Shown here: positions 9,699 to 18,500 of the stretch, piece by piece
How the letters are laid out: the number at the start of each line of letters is the position of its first letter
How positions within the stretch are numbered: position 1 is the first letter of the stretch
Assembly: GCA_034112345.1 (NCBI GenBank)
Contig: JAWUVN010000043.1
Span: 1 to 60,162, forward strand
Direction: 5' to 3'
DNA: 60,162 bases
DNA from: Bermanella sp034112345
GTDB lineage: Bacteria; Pseudomonadota; Gammaproteobacteria; Pseudomonadales; Oceanobacteraceae
Translations under genes and position numbers: made by a program
The notes under the pieces: model-generated
Told to the model about the DNA's origin: nothing
What the model saw: the letters and a program-made list of their open reading frames with translations, nothing else
Database searches by the model: none

Positions 9699-10541
9699 TT
9701 ATTCTGGTTTTGACTCGGTGGTCACTTCTAATAAATGAATCTGTCGATTATTCCCATTGGCAACTTTATAGTTAAGCTTGCCAATGGTAGTGGTTTCATC
9801 GCATTCAGGAAGGCGGCCAAATTTATCAATAATGATGCCACCAATGGTATCAAATTCTATGCTTTCAAATTTAGTGCTAAATGTTTCGTTGAAGTCTTCA
9901 ATAGGCGTAAGGGCTTTAACCATATACGTGTTTGAATCTACTTGCTTGATGAAGCTATCTTCTTCATCAAAGTCGTGTTCATCTTCAATTTCGCCCACAA
10001 TTTGCTCTAATACATCTTCAATGGTGACTAGGCCGGCAAGGCCACCGTATTCATCAATCACAAGGGCCATATGGTTGCGAGTAGCGCGAAACTCTTTTAG
10101 CAATACGTTTACGCGTTTGCTCTCAGGGACGTATGTCACGGGGCGCATGATGTCCTTTAATCGAAAACTGGCATTGTTTTCGGTTAGCACTAATGGCAGT
10201 AGGTCTTTTGCCAGCATAATGCCAAGCACTTCATCATCGTTTTCACCTAATACAGGAAAGCGGGAGTGAGCAGATTCAATTACTTGGGGTAAAAAGACTT
10301 TGGCACTTTGATCTGCGTGTACACATACCATTTGTGAGCGAGGAATCATTATTTCGCGCACCTGCATGTCGGCAACCTGAATAGCCCCCTCCATAATAGA
10401 CAGTGCGTCACTGTCTACGATTTGGCGTTCTTCTGCATCACGTAGGATGTGTTTAATTTCGCTGCGATTTTGTGGATCGCCAGCAAAGAATTTTAGGTTA
10501 TCTAACCAGCTAAATATGGACTTTTTTGGTCGCGGTTTCAT
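9699..10541 (-). CDS. corC: CorC/HlyC family CBS-domain protein
   Basis: A 280-aa cytosolic protein of the CorC (YbeX) type: two CBS repeats (about residues 60-190, with IMIPRSQMV and IMRPVTYVPES stretches) and a C-terminal transporter-associated domain (about 205-275, containing FDTIGGIIIDKFGRLPE). The family is linked to magnesium/cobalt resistance and ion-transport regulation; the exact role is unsettled. An in-frame TTG at 10553 overlaps ybeY, but the ATG at 10541 falls just after the ybeY stop and is the more likely start. Operon position between ybeY and lnt is the conserved one. Confidence 0.94.
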   Translation of the reverse strand: MKPRPKKSIFSWLDNLKFFAGDPQNRSEIKHILRDAEERQIVDSDALSIMEGAIQVADMQVREIMIPRSQMVCVHADQSAKVFLPQVIESAHSRFPVLGENDDEVLGIMLAKDLLPLVLTENNASFRLKDIMRPVTYVPESKRVNVLLKEFRATRNHMALVIDEYGGLAGLVTIEDVLEQIVGEIEDEHDFDEEDSFIKQVDSNTYMVKALTPIEDFNETFSTKFESIEFDTIGGIIIDKFGRLPECDETTTIGKLNYKVANGNNRQIHLLEVTTESKPE

Positions 10542-10545
10542 TATC

Positions 10546-11019
10546 TTATTCAATGATTAAATAGGGGTCGGTAATATCCAGTTTAGCCAATATTTGGCGC
10601 TCTAGATTTTCCATGACGTCAGCTTCAGCGTCCTTTATATGGTCGTAGCCTAGTAAATGCAAGCAACCATGTACAACCATGTGTGCCCAGTGGTGCATTA
10701 ATGGTTTATTTTGTTCTTTAGCTTCTTGTGTCACTACAGGGGCACAAATAACTAGGTCACCAATTAGGTTGCCCATTTCTTCTTGGATGTGTGTCATTTC
10801 TGGTGGTATTTCAAACGGAAATGACAATACGTTAGTGGGTTTGTCTTTACCACGAAATTCAAGGTTCAAACTTTGGCTTTCTTCTGGGCTTACAATCACA
10901 ATGCTTAAATCAGCGGCATTTTTTAAGTCTGTTAAAGCCGTGCTCGCCCATAGGTTAAATTGGTCAAACGTTGGAAGATTATCTGCTTCATATTCCGTTT
11001 GTAGGTCTACATTAATCAT
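10546..11019 (-). CDS. ybeY: Endoribonuclease YbeY, rRNA maturation factor
   Basis: YbeY is a zinc-dependent endoribonuclease involved in 16S rRNA 3'-end processing and ribosome quality control. The 157-aa protein carries the metal-binding signature HMVVHGCLHLLGYDH (HxxxHxxxxxGxDH), which supplies the three zinc-binding histidines, and the family stretch FRGKDKPTNVLSFPFE. Its ATG overlaps the ybeZ stop (ATGA, 11016-11019), so the two are translationally coupled. Confidence 0.97.
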   Translation of the reverse strand: MINVDLQTEYEADNLPTFDQFNLWASTALTDLKNAADLSIVIVSPEESQSLNLEFRGKDKPTNVLSFPFEIPPEMTHIQEEMGNLIGDLVICAPVVTQEAKEQNKPLMHHWAHMVVHGCLHLLGYDHIKDAEADVMENLERQILAKLDITDPYLIIE

Positions 11020-12116
11020 TTATGTGTCTCGGAATTGATGGTAGGTGATTCAGTTTTCTGGGCAGATTCTTGTGCTGTTACTATGCGCTTGGCTTCACGC
11101 TTTAACTCTAAGTTTTGGTCGTGCTGATCATAAGCATCTACAATACGTTGTACCAATGGGTGTCTTACCACATCTTTATTAGCAAAATGAGTAAAGCCAA
11201 TACCTTCTACTTTATCGAGTATATTCATTATGTGAGCTAGACCCGATCGTGTGCCTCTAGGTAAATCCACTTGCGTAATATCACCAGTCACTACGGCTTT
11301 AGATCCAAACCCAATTCGAGTCAGGAACATTTTCATTTGTTCTGGTGTGGTGTTTTGGCTTTCGTCTAAAATGACATACGCATTACTGAGTGTACGGCCA
11401 CGCATGTAGGCTAGCGGTGCAATTTCGATAATATTACGTTCTTGCAGTTTAATTACTTGCTCGTACCCAAGCATTTCATGAAGAGCATCGTATAAAGGGC
11501 GTAAATAAGGATCTATTTTTTGTGAAAGGTCACCAGGTAAGAACCCCAGTTTTTCACCCGCTTCAACAGCGGGTCTAACCAATAGAATTTTTTGAACATC
11601 ATCACGCATTAAGGCTTCAACTGCACAGGCTACCGCTAAATATGTTTTACCTGTACCTGCTGGACCAATGCCAAAATTAATGTCATGGGAATGGATGGTG
11701 CGCACATATTTTTGTTGATTAGGACCACGTGGCTTAATGATCATTTTAGGGGTACGAATCACAATGGCCTTGTAGCCAAGGCCATCTTTAGCCGCATCTT
11801 TTAATTCTGTGATTTCTAAGTCAGATTCTTGCAGCATTAAGTGAATTAAATCACTGCGAATATCTGTTTTATTATGGGTTTCACGGTATAACTTTTGAAT
11901 GATTTTGGTGCAGTGGTCTACACCGGAAGCATCACCGGCAATCTTAAAGTGATTGCCGCGGTTAAATATGCGAATAGAGAAATGTTTGGCAATTTGCTTA
12001 ATGTTACAGTCAAGGTGCCCGCAAAGATTAGATAGCCGTTTGGTGCTGTTAGGCTCCAAATAAAATTCGGCTTGGGCGGTGTGCTTGGTCTCTGCGGATT
12101 GAGTGTCTGCCGTCAT
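11016..12116 (-). CDS. ybeZ: PhoH-family ATPase YbeZ
   Basis: A PhoH-like P-loop NTPase, usually encoded next to YbeY and thought to assist it in RNA metabolism. It is 366 aa from the chosen start. A KH-like/N-terminal region (about residues 20-100) precedes the ATPase domain, with Walker A GPAGTGKT and a Walker B-like VILDESQN. The frame extends up to a TTG at 12173 inside miaB; the ATG at 12116 (MTADTQSAE) is preferred because it lies beyond the miaB stop and matches the usual start region. The upstream ribosome site is weak, so coupling to miaB translation is possible. Confidence 0.94.
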   Translation of the reverse strand: MTADTQSAETKHTAQAEFYLEPNSTKRLSNLCGHLDCNIKQIAKHFSIRIFNRGNHFKIAGDASGVDHCTKIIQKLYRETHNKTDIRSDLIHLMLQESDLEITELKDAAKDGLGYKAIVIRTPKMIIKPRGPNQQKYVRTIHSHDINFGIGPAGTGKTYLAVACAVEALMRDDVQKILLVRPAVEAGEKLGFLPGDLSQKIDPYLRPLYDALHEMLGYEQVIKLQERNIIEIAPLAYMRGRTLSNAYVILDESQNTTPEQMKMFLTRIGFGSKAVVTGDITQVDLPRGTRSGLAHIMNILDKVEGIGFTHFANKDVVRHPLVQRIVDAYDQHDQNLELKREAKRIVTAQESAQKTESPTINSETHK

Positions 12117-12153
12117 TAAAATTAAGTATCTCTTGGATGATGAATAGGGTGTG

Positions 12154-13494
12154 TTAAAACACACCTTCTTCAATTAAATATTCGCCAAATAGGCTGTTGT
12201 TAAACGATTCTTGAACTTTGATTTTAACAAACTTGCCAACCAGGCTGTGGTCGTCGCAGTTAAAGTAAACTGAGCGATTGTTCTCTGAGCGTCCAATCAT
12301 CTTACCAGGGTCTTTGTTAGACACCTGAGTAACTAAGATAGTTTCAGTTTTGCCTACCATGCGTCGACCAATGCCTTGAGCGTTTTGTAAAATGCGTTCT
12401 TGCAGTATTTTTAGGCGCTTTTTCTTGTCAGCTTCAGGCATGTTGTCTTCTAAATCTGATGCTGGGGTACCTGGGCGACGGCTATAAACAAAACTGAAAG
12501 AGGTATCAAAGTTAATTTCTGCAATCAGGTTCATCGTGTCTTCGAAATCTTGTTCGGTTTCGCCAGGAAAGCCCACAATAAAATCAGAGCTGATACTGAT
12601 ATCAGGTCGTACTTGTTTAATGCGGTTTATCTTATCTATGTACATGTCCACTTCGTGACCACGTTTCATTGCCGCTAATATTTTATTGGATCCACTTTGA
12701 ACAGGCAGGTGCAGGTGGCTTACTAGTTCTGGTACTTCGGCATAAGCTTGAATCAAGCTGTCTTTGAATTCTAATGGGTTACTGGTAGTAAAGCGTATGC
12801 GATCAATGCCGTCGACTTCAGCTACATGATGAATTAACTCGGCCAAATCGGCAATTTCACCATCGCTGGTTTCACCTTCGTAGCAGTTTACATTCTGGCC
12901 TAATAAGTTGATCTCGCGAACACCTTGGTCGGCTAGCTGGTGCACTTCTTTCATTACGCTATCAAATGGGCGGCTTACTTCTTCGCCACGGGTGTAAGGC
13001 ACGACACAGAATGTGCAGTACTTACTGCAGCCTTCCATGATGGATAAAAAAGCGCTGGCGCCATCTACTTTTGGCGCAGGTAGGTGGTCAAATTTCTCAA
13101 TTTCTGGAAAGGTCACATCCACAACTGGGATTCTATTGGCGCTGGCATCAATGAAGTCAGGGAGGCGATGAAGCGTTTGCGGGCCAAATACCATGTCTAC
13201 CTGAGGTGCTCTTTTGCGAATAGCTTCGCCTTCTTGGCTGGCTACGCAGCCACCCACACCGATAATCAGGTCAGGGTTTTTATCTTTTAGCTTGTTCCAG
13301 CGGCCTAGCTGATGAAATACCTTTTCTTGCGCTTTTTCTCTTATAGAACAAGTATTTAGAAGTAATACGTCAGCGTCTTCAGGGTTGTCGGTTAGCTCCA
13401 TTTCGTGGGTATCACCCAGTAAGTCTGCCATACGAGAACTGTCGTATTCATTCATTTGGCAACCATGGGTTTTGATGTACAGCTTTTTCGCCAC
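12154..13494 (-). CDS. miaB: tRNA-2-methylthio-N6-dimethylallyladenosine synthase
   Basis: MiaB is a radical-SAM enzyme that methylthiolates i6A37 in tRNAs reading UNN codons. The protein has an N-terminal UPF0004 domain with three cluster-binding cysteines (THGCQMNEYDS, LLNTCSIR and GVGGCVA), the radical-SAM motif CSKYCTFC, and a C-terminal TRAM domain. The frame can begin at GTG 13506, but GTG 13494 (MAKKLYIKTHGCQMN) fits the family N-terminus and has a GGA about 7 nt upstream, giving 446 aa. It opens the miaB-ybeZ-ybeY-corC-lnt unit. Confidence 0.97.
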   Translation of the reverse strand: MAKKLYIKTHGCQMNEYDSSRMADLLGDTHEMELTDNPEDADVLLLNTCSIREKAQEKVFHQLGRWNKLKDKNPDLIIGVGGCVASQEGEAIRKRAPQVDMVFGPQTLHRLPDFIDASANRIPVVDVTFPEIEKFDHLPAPKVDGASAFLSIMEGCSKYCTFCVVPYTRGEEVSRPFDSVMKEVHQLADQGVREINLLGQNVNCYEGETSDGEIADLAELIHHVAEVDGIDRIRFTTSNPLEFKDSLIQAYAEVPELVSHLHLPVQSGSNKILAAMKRGHEVDMYIDKINRIKQVRPDISISSDFIVGFPGETEQDFEDTMNLIAEINFDTSFSFVYSRRPGTPASDLEDNMPEADKKKRLKILQERILQNAQGIGRRMVGKTETILVTQVSNKDPGKMIGRSENNRSVYFNCDDHSLVGKFVKIKVQESFNNSLFGEYLIEEGVF

Positions 13495-13836
13495 GGAGTT
13501 ATCCACTCATACTATTTAAATTAGGAGGCGCATTATAAACCCCTGGTGGATATCTGCCCAGTACTCTTGGCTTTATTGCTGGAGATCTTTTAAATGTAAG
13601 TGAGTAACCACTGACTAAATGGAGTATTTCTTACACAAGTTGTCGGAATAGGGCATATCTCTTACAAGCTATACTGATAGAATGGCCATCTCACACATCA
13701 AATGACAGTCTAAAGTATGATGTTGATTAGATTGGGTGTGTGGAGTGAATAGCTGAAAATTCGCTATCTGATGAAGTGTGTAAGAAAAATCACATTTCAT
13801 ATTTAGATCGCCTCAACTTTTAAGGATAAAGGGTGT
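13495..13836. other. Intergenic region between divergent miaB and the 13837 gene
   Basis: About 340 nt with no supported gene. It must hold the divergent promoters for the leftward miaB operon and the rightward small gene. I see a short inverted repeat ATAGC...GCTAT around 13751-13769, and two similar TCTTACA(C)AAG stretches near 13630 and 13660. No clear sigma-factor consensus or riboswitch is recognised. Confidence 0.5.
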
Positions 13837-14034
13837 ATGGCACAAGATTCATATAGGCTTCGTGGCGATAACTCGAATCAAGAGATCGTTCGCCGTTTGA
13901 AAAATGAGATTCATAAACTGGAGTCTCAATTACAGCGTCTTCAGGGTGAAGAGTCACCTCCTCAATTCAATATTATAAAAACATATCAAACAATGATTGA
14001 ATCAAGGCAAGATATTTTGAGTCAAATGCGTTAA
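13837..14034 (+). CDS. Small coiled-coil protein, unrecognised
   Basis: A 65-aa protein with an AAGG ribosome site about 10 nt before the ATG and its own downstream terminator, both of which support it as a real gene. Residues 17-42 form a strongly helical, charged heptad-like stretch (IVRRLKNEIHKLESQLQRLQ), suggesting a short coiled coil. A second helix follows after a Pro-rich turn (SPPQF). No family recognised; an oligomerising adaptor or small regulatory protein is conceivable but unsupported. Confidence 0.8.
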   Translation: MAQDSYRLRGDNSNQEIVRRLKNEIHKLESQLQRLQGEESPPQFNIIKTYQTMIESRQDILSQMR

Positions 14035-14053
14035 ATAAATTCTTAGTGTTTGG

Positions 14054-14086
14054 CATAAAAAAAGAGGCTTATGCCTCTTTTTTATG
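14054..14086. terminator. Bidirectional terminator, 13837 gene and lipoprotein gene
   Basis: CAT-A7-GAGGC, loop TTAT, GCCTC-T6-ATG. The GC core with A and T tracts on opposite sides works on both strands, which suits the convergent genes on either side. Confidence 0.9.
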
Positions 14087-14135
14087 TCTGCTTATTACTC
14101 TAACCTGAATTGATATTTTAATTTTCCTTCCATTA

Positions 14136-15200
14136 TTAGTCTTGGGCTTGAGACTTTTTTAGCGCTTTTTGCAGGCGGCGTACTTCGGCTTGCAGTAGAA
14201 CAGTTTTACGCTTCCATTTATCCAATTGAGCCTTGCTCACTTTTCCACCCTTTGATTGATATGACTGAATATCTTCAAGTGCGCTCTCTGCATTTTCTTT
14301 TAGTACAAGGCTTTGGTCATTAAAGGATAGGTTCGTCATGCTTGGTTGTTTTAAGGCTTCATTAATGCGAGCAAACTGTTCTTCTTGTTTTAATACAAAC
14401 TGCTCAAGTTGGTTTTCTTGTGCAACGCGCAATCGAGTGGCATATCTGGCCAGAGAATACAGGCGTTCAGCTTGAAATAGACTTTTACCCGCTAATTCCT
14501 CTATACGCAGTTTTTGTCTTGGGTTTTGACGAATGAATTGTTGTGTGTCAGCCAAGTTGTTAATGGTGCTTTGATACGTTTTAGGCAGAAGTGCTTGCGC
14601 ATTTAATTCATTTGCTTGTTTGAGCATGATGTGAGTTTTAGATAAGAAAGTGTAATCAATGGCTTTAACTTCAAGTGCTCGCATTTCTTTTATTAAATCT
14701 TTCTCTGATTTTTTCGCACCGTTTATGTCTCGCTGTTCAATTAACTTTATGAGATCTATTTGTTTTTCTTGTAGTGTGGAGAATTTTTCAGGGAAATGTT
14801 TTTGGGCTGATAATCTAGTTAAGATTCCACGGCTATTTAGGCTTTTTTTCAGCGTATCTTTTGTTACTTTTTTATTTCTAATGCCGGCGTTGACGTACTC
14901 AGTACTTAAGTAAGCATTCAATTTTGTATCTGAATTATTATTTTCTGCATAAAGAGTTTTGGCCTTTTCGAATGAGGATATGGCATTTACATAGTAGGTG
15001 GGCGCATAAAAAGATAAGTTTTCACTTTCGGCTTTACGAATATTAAGTTTTGCACCTTGTAGTGCATCATTGGCTGAGCTTTTTGCTGGACTTGCTTGTT
15101 CTGCGCGGGAATAAATACTTTTTTCATCAGGTAAAGATGAGCACCCTGATAGGCTGAGTATTAATGCAAAGGATACAGATGACAATTTGAAAAAGCGCAT
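14136..15200 (-). CDS. Putative lipoprotein, DUF4398-like and coiled-coil
   Basis: A 354-aa lipoprotein precursor: signal peptide MRFFKLSSVSFALILSLSGC with a lipobox (LSGC, Cys20). Next comes a segment resembling DUF4398 (residues about 45-85, with SENLSFYAPTYYVNAISSFEKA split by charged residues), then long helices rich in Lys, Glu and Gln, ending in a Lys/Arg-rich coiled coil. The open frame extends upstream to 15350, but ATG 15200 has a GGAG site and gives a proper signal peptide. The residue after the lipidated Cys is Ser, consistent with outer-membrane sorting. There is no OmpA-type peptidoglycan domain. Function unknown; an envelope structural role is inference. Confidence 0.88.
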   Translation of the reverse strand: MRFFKLSSVSFALILSLSGCSSLPDEKSIYSRAEQASPAKSSANDALQGAKLNIRKAESENLSFYAPTYYVNAISSFEKAKTLYAENNNSDTKLNAYLSTEYVNAGIRNKKVTKDTLKKSLNSRGILTRLSAQKHFPEKFSTLQEKQIDLIKLIEQRDINGAKKSEKDLIKEMRALEVKAIDYTFLSKTHIMLKQANELNAQALLPKTYQSTINNLADTQQFIRQNPRQKLRIEELAGKSLFQAERLYSLARYATRLRVAQENQLEQFVLKQEEQFARINEALKQPSMTNLSFNDQSLVLKENAESALEDIQSYQSKGGKVSKAQLDKWKRKTVLLQAEVRRLQKALKKSQAQD

Positions 15201-15451
15201 GCAGTAACTCCGTAGATAATGGCATAAAAAGATGGCAAATATATAATAAGACGCTCTATTACACACTATACTGAAATGAGAGAGTGAGATTGCCTGATTG
15301 TAGCAACAATGGTTGCCTAATAGGCATAAAGATGGGAGAGTAAAGTTCATAAGTGTGACTATGGTCGTAAAGATCGAGTTTAAACCTCTGTATTAAGGTA
15401 CTTGCGTACGTTCAAGATAATGAATGCCGTTATAAAATTGATGGAGGCAAA

Positions 15452-16039
15452 ATGACTCATACAGTAAAGCACCCGTTAAAATGGCGTTTAGCAGATGTAG
15501 AGGGTACTGGCGTTGAGTTTGTTAACGTGGTGATGCCAGAGGACCCGCTTTCAAATAAAGAAATTCTGTTATCAACTGATATCCCAAGTCCTCTTAATTC
15601 CAGTATGGATATTAAGTGGAGTGACGAAGATCTAGACCTGTTTCAAACCCTTCTTTATAAAATGCTAGACCTAGGTTTGCATGATACTGATCAGCTAGAA
15701 TTAAATCAGCCTGAATTAGTTGATGTATTACACATTGTTGCAGCGGCTCATTTTATTGAGCCTAAGGATGCAGATGAGTTTCTAGCCGAAGACATTGCAA
15801 CTGTGCTATGCGAAATTGATTTAGGTGATTTAATTTGCGTGCACACACAAGGCGGTTTTAAAACGGCAGTAGTCGCGGACTTAGACAGCATTGAAGCGGT
15901 GTGTGTATTACTTGAACCACTAGAAATTGATGGTGAAGATGTTTTGGATATTTATGATACATTCGTTGTGAATAAACATAATATACTTCCCCCTGAATTT
16001 GGCAATGTAATGCCGGGCGATGAAGCGACGATCCACTAG
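15452..16039 (+). CDS. Unrecognised acidic 195-aa protein
   Basis: A soluble, strongly acidic protein with a clear GGAGG ribosome site before its ATG and a terminator immediately downstream. There is no signal peptide or membrane helix. The middle is dominated by Asp/Glu/Leu-rich helices (DEDLDLFQTLLYKMLDLGL; EPKDADEFLAEDIATVLCEIDLG). The C-terminal part is more beta-like (ICVHTQGGFKTAVVADL). I do not recognise the family. It is monocistronic between two leftward genes. Confidence 0.85.
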   Translation: MTHTVKHPLKWRLADVEGTGVEFVNVVMPEDPLSNKEILLSTDIPSPLNSSMDIKWSDEDLDLFQTLLYKMLDLGLHDTDQLELNQPELVDVLHIVAAAHFIEPKDADEFLAEDIATVLCEIDLGDLICVHTQGGFKTAVVADLDSIEAVCVLLEPLEIDGEDVLDIYDTFVVNKHNILPPEFGNVMPGDEATIH

Positions 16040-16068
16040 CTTAAAAGTTAACGAACATTAAAGAACCC

Positions 16069-16105
16069 CAATAAAAAACCAACTCATAGAGTTGGTTTTT
16101 TATTG
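16069..16105. terminator. Bidirectional terminator between the 15452 gene and thiolase
   Basis: Perfect 17-bp arms (16069-16085 and 16089-16105) around a 3-nt loop, with core CCAACTC/GAGTTGG flanked by A6 and T6. The flanking genes are convergent, so it can serve both. Confidence 0.92.
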
Positions 16106-16134
16106 TTCAGCATATGAATTAACGATTTAGTTAA

Positions 16135-17313
16135 TTAGCGTTCAATGGCTAGAGATACACCCATGCCGCCACCGATGCATAAGGTCGCTAAACCTTTTTT
16201 AGCATCTTGTTTTTGCATTTCGTAAATCAGCGTTACAAGAATGCGGCAACCAGAAGCACCAATTGGATGACCAAGAGCAATGGCACCACCATTTACATTT
16301 ACTTTTGCAGCATCCCAGTTTAATTCTTTACCAACAGAAAGAGATTGAACAGCAAAGGCTTCGTTAGCTTCAATTAAATCTAAGTCCGCCAGTGTCCATC
16401 CTGCTTTTTCTAAACAGCGATTAGTTGCTTTAACAGGTCCGATGCCCATGATGGTTGGGTCAACCCCTGCATTTGCATAGCCTTTGATAGTGGCTAAAAT
16501 GGTTAAGCCAAGTTCTTCTGCTTTTTCTTTGCTTGCTAGCATAACGGCAGCAGCACCATCGTTAAGTGATGATGCGTTTGCAGCTGTAACAGAGCCATCT
16601 TTTTTGAAGGCAGCGCGCATGCCTGCCAATTTTTCTTCTGTCACACCGGCACGTGGGCATTCATCTTTATTAATAATAACGTCATCGCCTTTACGCTGAG
16701 GGATCACAATATCTATGATCTCATCATCAAATTTACCTGCTGTTTGTGCGGCAACGGCTTTGGCCTGTGACGCAGCAGCAAATGCATCTTGGGCTTCACG
16801 GCTTACTTCATATTTGTCGGCTAGGTTTTCAGCAGTGATACCCATATGGTAATCGTTAAACGCATCCCATAAGCCATCTTGGATCATGGTATCAACCATG
16901 GTGATTGGCCCCATGCGCTGGCCAGTACGAGAGTTAGGCATAACGTGCGCAGAGTTAGACATGCTTTCCTGTCCTCCTGCGATGATTACATCAGCATCGC
17001 CATTAGCGATGGCCTGTGCTGCAAGGTGAACTGCTTTTAAAGCTGATCCACATACCTTGTTAATAGTTAGTGCAGGGGTGTTTTCAGACAAGCCTGCATG
17101 AATAGCAGATTGGCGAGCTGGATTTTGACCTGCACCTGCGGTTAATACCTGGCCGAAGATCACTTCGTCTATCTTGCTTGAATCAATACCAGAGCGTTCA
17201 ACCACGCCTTTAATGATTTGGCTACCAATTTGTACAGCGCTTAAAGGTGCAAGGCCGCCTTGAAAGGCTCCGATTGCACTACGACCTGCGGCTACAATAA
17301 CAACGTCTTTCAT
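16135..17313 (-). CDS. Acetyl-CoA C-acetyltransferase (thiolase)
   Basis: A type II thiolase that condenses two acetyl-CoA into acetoacetyl-CoA or runs the reverse. It is 392 aa, exactly the usual length. The nucleophile is Cys88 (NKVCGSALKA), with the C-terminal GHPIGASGCR His and the CIGGGMG catalytic Cys present. The open frame has an upstream TTG at 17328, but ATG 17313 follows a GGAGAG ribosome site. It is monocistronic with no PHB genes beside it, so whether it serves polyhydroxybutyrate, ketone or fatty-acid metabolism cannot be told. phaA or atoB would be the likely symbol, but I leave it open. Confidence 0.95.
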   Translation of the reverse strand: MKDVVIVAAGRSAIGAFQGGLAPLSAVQIGSQIIKGVVERSGIDSSKIDEVIFGQVLTAGAGQNPARQSAIHAGLSENTPALTINKVCGSALKAVHLAAQAIANGDADVIIAGGQESMSNSAHVMPNSRTGQRMGPITMVDTMIQDGLWDAFNDYHMGITAENLADKYEVSREAQDAFAAASQAKAVAAQTAGKFDDEIIDIVIPQRKGDDVIINKDECPRAGVTEEKLAGMRAAFKKDGSVTAANASSLNDGAAAVMLASKEKAEELGLTILATIKGYANAGVDPTIMGIGPVKATNRCLEKAGWTLADLDLIEANEAFAVQSLSVGKELNWDAAKVNVNGGAIALGHPIGASGCRILVTLIYEMQKQDAKKGLATLCIGGGMGVSLAIER

Positions 17314-17491
17314 GGTCTCTCCGGACAATTACGATGAGTATTTAATAGGAATATTATGAATAAATAAGGCGCCTAGTGTACCGATTATATTGGTAATAAT
17401 TAAGGCCTTTTGGACGGTAGGCCATGAAAAGTCGAAATTATAACTGAGCTTTTTCATGACTTAATTTGAAAGATTTATGGTTTGATAACTT

Positions 17492-18436
17492 TCATAAATA
17501 ATCAGTTATTTTAATGCCAAAACCGAGGCGCCTTTGATATTGGTTGTATTCAATCAAGCTATGACCATAGCCCTCATAATATTGAATAAACCCTTTTAGG
17601 CGCTGGCCAAGCGGAAAGTTGATTTCTAATTCAGCCCAGCCTCGGTTGTTTTTGGTTCTTAAGTTGTTACCAAACTTAAGCATACGAGAATATTTTTTAT
17701 GCTGCTTGTACCAAACAAAGTTGGCGTATCCTAGGTATTTTTCGATATCTGGATTGTCATCATCGGTTGGGTCGTCAGGATCAGAAGAGACCTTTTCTTT
17801 GAAGCGATACCATGGCTCTATACCATAAACAGAGTCACCACTTAAATGGTAAAACCCTGTTGTAATTCGGTTCCAACTACGAGAAAAACTTTGATACTGC
17901 CCGTTGCTTTGATGATTTAATGCAATGTTTACACGGTCGATTAGCCCCCAATTTGGAGTCATTTGAAAAATAAGTTCGGGCTCGTGATTGGTTTCTCTGA
18001 ATGGGCGAGAAGCTCGTTCGTTATAGACCTGCCAATAAGATTTATTGGTGTATGCAATAAATAGTTTGTAGTCATTGTGGTCATCAAATTGATAAATTTG
18101 GTATTTAATACTGACCTGGAACATGGCTTCAACGTTTTGTAGGCCTGGATTGACATCTGCATATAGTTCGTCGTAAGGACTTTCGGTGTATGAAAATGGC
18201 ATAAAATAGTTAGGGCGATGAGGTAATAATATCATCGGTAACAAGCTGGCTTGGCGCTCTAAAAAATCTCTGTGCTTCATCGCTTCAAGTAGGGCTTCAG
18301 CATCATCAATAATAATGGCGTTCTCTTGATAAATTTTAGGTAAATCAGAGATAGGCTTAATGTGTGTTCTTTCAGTCGACTCTTCGGCGTTCAATAAGCT
18401 ACTAACCAATATCAATAAGGCACTAAGGCGTTTCAT
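17492..18436 (-). CDS. pldA: Outer-membrane phospholipase A (OMPLA)
   Basis: PldA hydrolyses phospholipids that reach the outer leaflet of the outer membrane. The 314-aa protein has a signal peptide (about residues 1-17), a mature beta-barrel, and the catalytic triad region NHQSNGQ (His175, Ser177) with Asn189 in SRSWNR. The family signature SYWQVYNERASRPFRETN lies just before it. It is calcium-dependent in relatives. It lies 64 nt downstream of mtnA, in the same direction, without an obvious functional link. Confidence 0.95.
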   Translation of the reverse strand: MKRLSALLILVSSLLNAEESTERTHIKPISDLPKIYQENAIIIDDAEALLEAMKHRDFLERQASLLPMILLPHRPNYFMPFSYTESPYDELYADVNPGLQNVEAMFQVSIKYQIYQFDDHNDYKLFIAYTNKSYWQVYNERASRPFRETNHEPELIFQMTPNWGLIDRVNIALNHQSNGQYQSFSRSWNRITTGFYHLSGDSVYGIEPWYRFKEKVSSDPDDPTDDDNPDIEKYLGYANFVWYKQHKKYSRMLKFGNNLRTKNNRGWAELEINFPLGQRLKGFIQYYEGYGHSLIEYNQYQRRLGFGIKITDYL

Positions 18437-18500
18437 TTTTGTCCTGTTTCTTGATGACTATTCACGGTACAGCAATACATATGAGTGATTAATATAGGTT

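Noticed and set aside
14136..15350. Longer lipoprotein start at 15350
   Set aside because: Would place the lipobox signal peptide at residue 51; ATG 15200 has a GGAG and gives a proper signal peptide.
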